Assembly (NCBI RefSeq): GCF_900608595.1
Contig: NZ_UWYY01000001.1
Location: forward strand, 124,001 to 188,000
DNA: 64,000 nucleotides
Direction: 5' to 3'
Origin: Promicromonospora panici
Lineage (GTDB): Bacteria; Actinomycetota; Actinomycetes; Actinomycetales; Cellulomonadaceae
The translations under genes and the position numbers were made by a program. Positions 27,464 through 34,283 of this stretch are shown in pieces (positions within the stretch are counted from its first letter, which is position 1; the number at the start of each line of letters is the position of its first letter). Under the pieces are notes generated by a model. That model saw only the letters and a program-made list of their open reading frames with translations. It ran no database searches and had not been told where the DNA came from.

Positions 27464-28531
27464 ATGCTGCGGTTCCACTTCACTTCCGACGATCTTGCCC
27501 GGGTCCGGATAGCACCGGGCCCGGACCCTATGTGGGAGATGCTGCTCAGCGCCCACGTGGTGAATCAGCGTTCGGGCTCGTTGTTGTTCGCGCCCTGGCG
27601 TGAGCGAGTGTTGTCCGGCCTGCACCCTGCGGCCCGGATGCTGTTGCGGCTGACTCCGCCGCGGGGGTACTCACCCGACTTTCTGACGCCGGTGACGGGC
27701 ACCGAGGACTTCGAGACCGGGCTCGACGCGGTGCTGTCCACGCCCAGGGACCGGCTCCGCGACGACCTCGCGCTGCTGACCCGCGGGCACCGGCCGCACC
27801 TCTGGATGCGCGACCTCGCCGACGGCTCCGCGCCTGCCCTCCGTGGGCTCGGCGCAGCGATGCGCATCTACTACGAGCAGGCGGTCGGACCGTACTGGAG
27901 CGGCATCCGGGCGGCCGTCGACGTCGATCGCGCGGCGCGGACCCGCGCCTGGGTGGAGGGGGGTACGGAGCATGCGCTGCGGACCCTGCACCCCGCGGTG
28001 CGCTGGCAGCACCCCGTCCTGTCGGTATCGACGGCCGCCGAGCGGGACGTGTACCTGGCCGGCCGCGGCCTGCTCATCATCCCGTCGTACTTCTGCCAGC
28101 GTGCCCCGATCACGCTGGCCGACCCGGAGCTGCCGCCGGTGCTCCTCTACCCGATCGTGCACGAGCAGGCCGGCATCGACCGGAGCATCGAGATCCGGTC
28201 CGACGGCGGGCGGCGCCTCGTCGCGCTCCTCGGCCGCACCCGGGCCGCCGTGCTGCGAGTGCTCGGCACGGGCGCGACGACCAGCGAGATCGCGCAACGG
28301 CTGGAGATCTCCCCGGCGTCGGCGTCGGAGCACGCCACCGTGCTGCGCAACGCCGGGCTCATCGCCTCTGGGCGTGAGCGCAACACCGTGATCCACGCGC
28401 TGACTCCGCTGGGACAGACCCTTCTGGACGGCTGCGTCGGGCGGTTCCCCGCGATGCCGACGGCGGCGATGCCGACCGCGGAGGCACGGACGCTCGGGTC
28501 GCAGCCGGTTACTGCAGGAGATCCTGTGTGA
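27464..28531 (+). CDS. ArsR-like regulator with DUF5937-type N-terminal region (copy 2)
   Basis: 355 residues from ATG 27464, preceded by GGGAGGG. The N-terminal ~240 residues begin LRFHFTSDDLARVRIAPGPDPMWEMLLSAHVV, the expected DUF5937-type opening, and contain LHPAVRWQHPVLSV, comparable with LHPDVVWSAGRLTF in copy 1. The winged helix is RTRAAVLRVLGTGATTSEIAQRLEISPASASEHATVLRNAGLI. A Pro/Ala tail follows. No divergent transporter is adjacent, so its target is unclear. The 3' end overlaps the convergent neighbour by 23 bp. Confidence 0.85.
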   Translation: MLRFHFTSDDLARVRIAPGPDPMWEMLLSAHVVNQRSGSLLFAPWRERVLSGLHPAARMLLRLTPPRGYSPDFLTPVTGTEDFETGLDAVLSTPRDRLRDDLALLTRGHRPHLWMRDLADGSAPALRGLGAAMRIYYEQAVGPYWSGIRAAVDVDRAARTRAWVEGGTEHALRTLHPAVRWQHPVLSVSTAAERDVYLAGRGLLIIPSYFCQRAPITLADPELPPVLLYPIVHEQAGIDRSIEIRSDGGRRLVALLGRTRAAVLRVLGTGATTSEIAQRLEISPASASEHATVLRNAGLIASGRERNTVIHALTPLGQTLLDGCVGRFPAMPTAAMPTAEARTLGSQPVTAGDPV

Positions 28532-30443
28532 TCGGTTCCGCGGTGGTCGCGAGGCAGAGGCCCACCCGGTCGCCGTCGTCCCAGGACTCCTCGCTCGGGC
28601 CCCAGACGACGTACCGCACGGAGTCGGCGAGCGGGCTGGTGCGGGCGACTGGCCCCAGCTGCTTGGTGCCGCAGACCAGTGCCACTCGCTTGTCGACCTC
28701 GTCGCGGCCCGGCCACACGGCGGCGTCGGCGAAGTCGGTGCGGCCGACCACCTGCGCGGTGTGCGAGGCGTCGCAGGGGACCGCGAGCACCTCGGAGACC
28801 TCACCGTCGTCGGGGATGGACTCCACGCACGAGCCGAGCACCAGCTGTAGAGGGTGCACCTCCTGTGGTTCCGCGATCATCGCCTCGATCGGCTCCCACT
28901 GCTGCCTGTTGACCAGGTTCACGATGATCGCGATGACCGCGACCACTGCGATCACGGCCACCACCGCTCCGCCGATCAGCGCGAACCGACGCCGCTTGGC
29001 GGACTGGTCCTCGGGGGTGGGCGGACGCCAGCCGGCATAGGAGGCCTCCGGCGCGTAGTCGTGCACGGCTGGGAAGCCGTGTGCCGAGCTGCCGGGCGAT
29101 GTCGGGAACGGCGACGGGGGCTGCTGCGGAACGGTGGGCTGGGCCTGCGCAGGCGCTCCGGGCTGATGCTGCGCCGGCGCGGCGGGCGTCGGGAACGGGC
29201 TGGGCCGCGCGGGGGCCGGCGGGGTGTGCGTCGTGGGCGACGCGAAGAGCTCGGTCGCCGCGGCGGACGTCTCGGTCTCGGCGGCGTCCTCGGCGGTCTC
29301 CGCCGGCGCCGGCGTGTCCGTGGTGGCCGTCGCCTCGGCCGGTGTCCTCTCGGCGGCGGCTTCGTCCCCGGCATTCGGCTCGTCGGGCTCCGGTTCCTCG
29401 GGCGGCGCCACCTCGCCGACGACGGTGCGCGGGCCCAGCGCCTTCTTGTGCGCCTCGGCGATCGCGGCGAAGGAGAGCGCCTTGAAGTCGAACGTCTCGT
29501 CGATGTCCGGCACCGTCGCGCTGCCCGACGGCGTCGGGGCGCTGGTCGTGCTCGCCGCGGCCGGCGTCGACGGGGTCGGCCCGGCGTCGTCATCGTCGGG
29601 CTCGGCCGGGGCGGCCTGCGCGGACTTGGTGGCAGGCTCGGATGCGGCTTCGTCGGCAGCTGGCGCGGCGGGCGTTGCGGCTGGCGCAGCTGGTCCGGCG
29701 GGCACGTCCTGCCCGGGCGCGGGCGTGGCGGGAGCCGGCCGCTCGGGCGCCGGGACGACGGCGATCTCCTCGGTGGGTGCCTCGTCGCGCTTCGGCCGGC
29801 GCGGCAGCCCGGAGGCGGCCCCGGCGGGCCGCTCGGGAACGTCAGCCGCCGAGGTCTCGCCCGCGGGAGCTGCAGTAGCGGGAGTCTCAGCCGCCGATGT
29901 GTTCGTCGCGGCCCCGGGTGCGGTGTCGGCAGGCTCCGCTTCGCCTGCCGGTTCCGTGCCGCCGGCGTGTTCCGTTTCGACGGTTTCGGCTTCGTCGACC
30001 GGACCGGCGGTCGTCTCGGGCTCGTCGGCCGCGGGGCCCGCCTCGGACTCAGCGGCCGCAGAAGTCTCCTGCGCCGACGAAGCCTCCGGCTCCGGCTCGG
30101 TCTCGGCCTCCTCCGCCGACTCCTCGGGGACGTCGTCGACCGGCTCCACGGCCGCGGTGTCCGCAGCCTGCCCGTTCGACGTCTCAGGCCCTTCACCCTC
30201 GGCCGACGCCGCTGCCCCCGTCGATGGCGCCGACTCGGTGATCCCGTTCGTCGGCTCGCCGGTCTCGCTCGCGTCGCCGGCCTGCTCGGACTCTTCCGCG
30301 CGGCCCTCGGGCTCGCTGGCCCCGGCGTCGTCCCGCCCGGGATTCCGCTCCGACCCGGCCTCGGTCGCCTTGTCGGCAGGATCCGTGACAGGGATCTTTG
30401 CGACTTCGGTGGCGGCCGGGAACTGGTCGGGCGTCGACGTCAT
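28509..30443 (-). CDS. Long acidic Pro/Ala-rich protein with one TM and septum-formation-type outer domain
   Basis: 644 residues from the ATG at 30443; the frame is open further upstream but without a better start. Residues 1-~475 are low-complexity, rich in Glu, Ala, Pro and Thr, with no recognisable fold, and presumably cytoplasmic. A basic stop (SAKRRRF) precedes a single membrane segment of about 25 residues. The outer ~130 residues contain GSCVESIPDDGEVSEVLAVPCDASHTAQVVG, with paired cysteines typical of the actinobacterial septum-formation domain. A role at the division site or envelope is inferred from that domain. Confidence 0.8.
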   Translation of the reverse strand: MTSTPDQFPAATEVAKIPVTDPADKATEAGSERNPGRDDAGASEPEGRAEESEQAGDASETGEPTNGITESAPSTGAAASAEGEGPETSNGQAADTAAVEPVDDVPEESAEEAETEPEPEASSAQETSAAAESEAGPAADEPETTAGPVDEAETVETEHAGGTEPAGEAEPADTAPGAATNTSAAETPATAAPAGETSAADVPERPAGAASGLPRRPKRDEAPTEEIAVVPAPERPAPATPAPGQDVPAGPAAPAATPAAPAADEAASEPATKSAQAAPAEPDDDDAGPTPSTPAAASTTSAPTPSGSATVPDIDETFDFKALSFAAIAEAHKKALGPRTVVGEVAPPEEPEPDEPNAGDEAAAERTPAEATATTDTPAPAETAEDAAETETSAAATELFASPTTHTPPAPARPSPFPTPAAPAQHQPGAPAQAQPTVPQQPPSPFPTSPGSSAHGFPAVHDYAPEASYAGWRPPTPEDQSAKRRRFALIGGAVVAVIAVVAVIAIIVNLVNRQQWEPIEAMIAEPQEVHPLQLVLGSCVESIPDDGEVSEVLAVPCDASHTAQVVGRTDFADAAVWPGRDEVDKRVALVCGTKQLGPVARTSPLADSVRYVVWGPSEESWDDGDRVGLCLATTAEPITQDLLQ

Positions 30444-30589
30444 GCAGGTTAACTTACCGACATTCGGCAACGACCTTGCTACCGGGGCGACACCCGCTTC
30501 GGGTGCACTCCGTTTATGGACAATTTCACCCGCTGATTTCCCCATCACGAGTGGAACCTGGAGCGGTCCGTGCCCGTACGCGGAACGCG

Positions 30590-31414
30590 TCAGTCGGTCA
30601 GGTCGACGATCACCGGGACGTGGTCGGACGCGCCCTTGCCCTTGCGCTCGTCGCGGTCGATGACCGCACCCGAAGCACGGCCGGCGAGAGCCGGCGACGC
30701 CCAGCAGAAGTCGATCCGCAGCCCCTTGTTCCGCGGGAAGGCGAGCTGCTGGTAATCCCAGTAGGTGTAGGTGTGCTCCTGGGGGATGAACTGCCGCGTC
30801 AGCTCCGTGTACCCGGCCTTGCCGAACGCCTCGAACGCGGCCCGCTCGGGCGGGGAGACGTGCGTCTTCCCGGAAAAGTCCGCGGGGTTGTACACGTCGG
30901 TGTCGAGCGGGATCACGTTCCAGTCACCCATGAGCGCGACGGCGTCCCCGGCGTCGGCCCAGGTCTGCGCCGAGGTGCGCAGGGCTTCCAGCCAGGCCAG
31001 CTTGTAGGTGTAGTGCGGGTCGCCGAGCGCGCGGCCGTGCGGCACGTACAGGCTCCACACGCGGACGCCGCCGCAGGTGGCGCCCATGGCCCGCGCCTCG
31101 ATCGGCGGGATGACGTCGAGCAGCGGGTTCACGTCGTCCTCGATGATCGGCTTGGCGAAGCCCGGCTGCTCCGGGAACTGCGTGGCGACGTCGGCCAGGC
31201 CCACCCGCGACGCGATCGCCACGCCGTTCCACTGCGACAGCCCGAAGTGGGCTACCTCGTACCCAGCGGCCTCGAACGCCGCGGTGGGGAACTGGTCGTC
31301 TCGGCACTTGGTCTCCTGGATCGCCAGCACGTCGGTCCGGGACCGGTCGAGAAAGGCGAGCACGCGGTCGAGTCGCGTGCGGATGGAGTTGACGTTCCAG
31401 GTGACGAGGCGCAC
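30590..31414 (-). CDS. xthA: Exodeoxyribonuclease III (AP endonuclease)
   Basis: 274 residues from a GTG at 31414. It cuts DNA at abasic sites and degrades 3' ends during base-excision repair. Motifs of the endonuclease/exonuclease/phosphatase fold are clear: LVTWNVNSIRTRLDRVLAFL, LAIQETKCRDDQFP (metal-binding Glu), VWSLYVPHGRALGDPHYTYKLAWL, MGDWNVIPLDTDVYNP, and the terminal SDHVPVIVDL with catalytic Asp-His. It is divergent from the peptide ABC operon across a repeat-rich 378-bp gap. Confidence 0.95.
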   Translation of the reverse strand: MRLVTWNVNSIRTRLDRVLAFLDRSRTDVLAIQETKCRDDQFPTAAFEAAGYEVAHFGLSQWNGVAIASRVGLADVATQFPEQPGFAKPIIEDDVNPLLDVIPPIEARAMGATCGGVRVWSLYVPHGRALGDPHYTYKLAWLEALRTSAQTWADAGDAVALMGDWNVIPLDTDVYNPADFSGKTHVSPPERAAFEAFGKAGYTELTRQFIPQEHTYTYWDYQQLAFPRNKGLRIDFCWASPALAGRASGAVIDRDERKGKGASDHVPVIVDLTD

Positions 31415-31452
31415 GCAAACGAGTCTATTCAGTGAGGACAGTGGAGGGGTGC

Positions 31453-31544
31453 GATCCAGTTGCTGGTGCGCACAAGGTCTACTAAAGACTGCGCGAGAGG
31501 TCTGGTAGAGCATGTGCGCGTGGTCCAGTAGACATGCCATCCGG
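31453..31544. repeat. Degenerate 23-bp direct repeats upstream of xthA
   Basis: Units starting at 31476, 31499 and 31522 begin GGTCTACTA, GGTCTGGTAG and GGTCCAGTAG; a weaker unit starts at 31453 (GATCCAGTTG). The 23-bp period is exact, but similarity within units is modest. It could be an operator array for xthA; this is tentative. Confidence 0.45.
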
Positions 31545-31570
31545 CAAGCTGGCGACAGCCCGCCATCTGA

Positions 31571-31703
31571 TCCCGACTTCGGTCCCTTGCACGGCACAGC
31601 AAATGACTTCGGTCCGTTGCTCTGAGATCGGTCAATCAAACGACCGATCTCAGAGCAACGGACCGAAGTCGGAGCGGCCACCGTGCAACCGACCGAAGTC
31701 GGA
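31571..31703. repeat. Nested palindrome (TTCGGTCCGTTGC family), intergenic copy
   Basis: The inner stem is perfect over 29 bp (31605-31633 with 31642-31670, loop AATCAAAC). An outer pair of arms (about 31571-31593 with 31681-31703) repeats the motif GACTTCGGTC and is also nearly complementary. It resembles the segment inside the Ada-AlkA gene at 4804-4888. Confidence 0.85.
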
Positions 31704-31792
31704 GTGGCGCCCTGGCAGCAGCGTGGCTGTGATTCCCGCCGCACTTCTCGGACCCTGACAACCGTGAGGTTCACCCCGACTACCCTGGTGAC

Positions 31793-33310
31793 GTGCAGAT
31801 CCTCACCAGGCGTCGCGCCGTCGGTGCCGTCGTCGTCCTCACCACTGCTGCCCTGGTCGCGGCATGTTCGGCCGGCTCCGGCGAGGCCACCGGAGGAGCA
31901 CGCACGGACGTCGTCGTCGGGCTGACGGGGGAGCCCACCAACCTCGACTTCACGACGACGTCGGGATCGGCCATCCCGCAGCTGCTGATGAACAACGTGT
32001 ACGAGGGCCTGGTGACCATCGACCAGGAGGGCGAGGTGCAGCCGCAGCTCGCCGAGTCGTGGGAGGTCAACGGGGACCGCACCGTCTACACCTTCACGCT
32101 GCACGACGGCGTGACCTTCTCCGACGGCTCGCCCTTCACCGCGGACGACGTCGTGTCGTCGATCGAGCGGGTCCAGGACGACTGGACGCTGAGCCTGAAG
32201 TCCAAGATGGACGTCGTGGAGCAGGCCGAGGCGATCAGCGACACCGAGGTCGCCGTCACGCTGAAGCACCCGAGCAACTCCTGGCTGTTCGACATGGGCA
32301 CGTCCGTGGGCACCATGTTCCCGGACGACCTGTCCGCCGACCTGGCGACCGAGACGGTCGGGACCGGCCCGTACACGGTCGAGGAGGTCGCGCCCGGCGA
32401 CCACGTCACGCTCGCCGCCCGCGACGACTACTGGGGCGAGGCCCCGGCCATCCCGGATGTCACCGTCCGCTACTTCGCCGACGCGAACGCCCAGGCCAAC
32501 GCGGTCCGGTCCGGCGACATCGACATGGCGTACAACATGCAGGCGCCCGACCTGCTGGGCGGCCTCGAGCAGGACGAGAACCTGCAGGTCATCGACGGCA
32601 CCTCCACGGGCGAGGTGCTGCTCGCGCTGAACAACGCCGCCCCGCCCTTCGACGACCTCAGGGTGCGCCGAGCGGTCATGTACGCGATCGACCGGAAGGC
32701 GGTCCTCGACACCGCGTGGGCCGGGCACGGCGAGCTCATCGGCTCGATGGTGCCGCCCACCGATCCGTACTTCCAGGACCTGACCGACGCCTACCCGTAT
32801 GACCCGGGCAGGGCACGGGACCTGCTCGAGGAAGCCGGCGCCGAGGACCTGAGCATCACGTTCGACGTCCCGACCCGCCCCTACGCGGAAGCCGTCGCCC
32901 AGGTGGTGGTGTCGCAGCTCAAGGACGTCGGCATCGACGCGAAGATCGTCCCGGCGGAGTTCCCCGCCGTCTGGCTGGACAAGGTGTTCACCGAGCACGA
33001 CTACCAGATGTCCGTGATCCTCCACACCGAGGCGCGGGACATGCTGACCATCTTCGGTGACCCCGACTACTACATCGGCTACGACAACCCGCGCATCAAC
33101 GAGATCGCCGAGGAGGCCGACCAGGGCAGCCCCGACCAGTACGTCGCGGGCATCCAGGAGGTCGCCCGGATGATCGTGGACGACGCTGCGAGCGACCCCC
33201 TGTTCCTCTTCCCCAACACCGTCGTCGCCGACGCCGGACTGACGGGCATCGCCGCGAACGCGACCACCGAGTCGATGGACCTCACCGGCCTGCGCTGGTC
33301 CGACGACTGA
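31793..33310 (+). CDS. Peptide/nickel ABC transporter substrate-binding lipoprotein (family 5)
   Basis: 505-residue extracellular binding protein. The GTG start gives a signal peptide with a lipobox LVAAC (Cys25). Family 5 features include GLTGEPTNLDFTTTSGSAIPQLLMNNVYEGL near the N-terminus, YTFTLHDGVTFSDGSPFTADDVV, and ALNNAAPPFDDLRVRRAVMYAIDRKAV. It should capture oligopeptides or a similar ligand for the downstream permeases. It is the first gene of a three-gene importer operon. Confidence 0.93.
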   Translation: MQILTRRRAVGAVVVLTTAALVAACSAGSGEATGGARTDVVVGLTGEPTNLDFTTTSGSAIPQLLMNNVYEGLVTIDQEGEVQPQLAESWEVNGDRTVYTFTLHDGVTFSDGSPFTADDVVSSIERVQDDWTLSLKSKMDVVEQAEAISDTEVAVTLKHPSNSWLFDMGTSVGTMFPDDLSADLATETVGTGPYTVEEVAPGDHVTLAARDDYWGEAPAIPDVTVRYFADANAQANAVRSGDIDMAYNMQAPDLLGGLEQDENLQVIDGTSTGEVLLALNNAAPPFDDLRVRRAVMYAIDRKAVLDTAWAGHGELIGSMVPPTDPYFQDLTDAYPYDPGRARDLLEEAGAEDLSITFDVPTRPYAEAVAQVVVSQLKDVGIDAKIVPAEFPAVWLDKVFTEHDYQMSVILHTEARDMLTIFGDPDYYIGYDNPRINEIAEEADQGSPDQYVAGIQEVARMIVDDAASDPLFLFPNTVVADAGLTGIAANATTESMDLTGLRWSDD

Positions 33311-33335
33311 CCCGGCCGACGCCGGACGACCACCC

Positions 33336-34283
33336 GTGGCCAGACAACTCGCCTCGCACCTCGCCCAGCTCGTCGCCACCCTCCTCGTGGCGACGGCTGC
33401 GATCTTCGTGCTGCTGCGGGTGCTCCCCGGCGACCCGGCCGTCGTCGCGCTCGGGATCGAGGCCTCCCCCGAGGCGCTCGCGGCCTGGCGGGCCGAGCAC
33501 GGCACGGACGGCCCGCTCGTCGCTCAGTACCTGGAGTGGGTCGGCGGGCTGCTGACCGGCGACCTCGGCACGAGCTACGTGACGTCGCAGGACCTCACGC
33601 CGCTGGTCGCCGACCGGGTGCAGGTGACTGGCATCCTCGTGCTGCTCGGCATGCTGATCGCCCTGGTGGTGGCAGTGCCGGTGGGCACGCTGGCCGCCGT
33701 CTGGCACCGGAACGCGGGCGGCGTGACGCTGTCCGCGGTAAGCCAGGTGGGCGTGGCAGTGCCGAACTTCCTGGTGGGTGTGCTGCTCGTGGCGCTGTTC
33801 GCGGTGCGGCTCGGCTGGCTGCCGTCGGGCGGCTGGGTGGCGCCCGTCGAAGGGCTCGGGGAGTTCTGGCGACACGTGCTGCTGCCGGCGCTCGCGCTGG
33901 GCTCCGTGCAGGCCGCGATCATCACGCGGTACGTGCGCAGCGCCGTGCTGGAGATCATGCGCGAGGACTTCCTGCGGACCGCCCGCGCCAAGGGGCTCAC
34001 CTTCACGGGTGCGCTGGTGCGGCACGGGCTGCGCAACGCCGGCGTGCCGATCGTGACGGTCGTGGGCGTGCAGATCGCGTCCATGCTGATCGGCGCCGTC
34101 GTGATCGAGCGGGTGTTCGCCGTGCCCGGGCTCGGCAGCCTGCTGCTCGACTCGGTGGGCAACCGCGACCTGCTCGCCGTGCAGTCGATAGTGGCGGTGC
34201 TCGTGGTCCTGGTGGTGCTGCTGAACTTCCTGGTCGACCTCGCGTACACCCTGCTGGACCCCCGGCTGAGGAGGGCGTCATGA
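33336..34283 (+). CDS. Peptide ABC transporter permease, DppB-like
   Basis: 315 residues, GTG start at 33336, about six membrane segments. Typical N-terminus VATLLVATAAIFVLLRVLPGDPAVVALG, the EAA-type loop MREDFLRTARAKGLTFTGALVRHGLRNAGVPIV, and the C-terminal VIERVFAVPGLGSLLLDSVGNRDLLAVQ all match DppB-family permeases. It overlaps the next gene by 4 bp. Confidence 0.93.
   Translation: MARQLASHLAQLVATLLVATAAIFVLLRVLPGDPAVVALGIEASPEALAAWRAEHGTDGPLVAQYLEWVGGLLTGDLGTSYVTSQDLTPLVADRVQVTGILVLLGMLIALVVAVPVGTLAAVWHRNAGGVTLSAVSQVGVAVPNFLVGVLLVALFAVRLGWLPSGGWVAPVEGLGEFWRHVLLPALALGSVQAAIITRYVRSAVLEIMREDFLRTARAKGLTFTGALVRHGLRNAGVPIVTVVGVQIASMLIGAVVIERVFAVPGLGSLLLDSVGNRDLLAVQSIVAVLVVLVVLLNFLVDLAYTLLDPRLRRAS

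Larger units (their letters stand above)
31415..31792. promoter_or_regulatory. Repeat-rich intergenic region between xthA and the peptide ABC operon
   Basis: No gene is seen here. The xthA-proximal part (about 31453-31544) holds three to four degenerate 23-bp units, and the rest is occupied by a nested palindrome (31571-31703). Promoters for both divergent units must lie here, but I cannot place them with confidence. Confidence 0.6.

Noticed and set aside
31476..31544. tRNA or small RNA gene in the xthA/ABC gap
   Set aside because: No cloverleaf, T-loop or anticodon pattern could be drawn; the stretch is better explained by 23-bp repeats and the palindrome.
31415..33505. Upstream extension of the xthA frame through the peptide-binding protein
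   Set aside because: The exonuclease fold begins exactly at the GTG at 31414. The extension crosses intergenic palindromes and reads antisense to a well-supported lipoprotein gene.
33536..34279. Upstream part of the frame that holds the DppC-D-F fusion
   Set aside because: It is a shadow frame within the DppB gene. The fusion starts at the ATG overlapping the DppB stop, where the permease tail begins.
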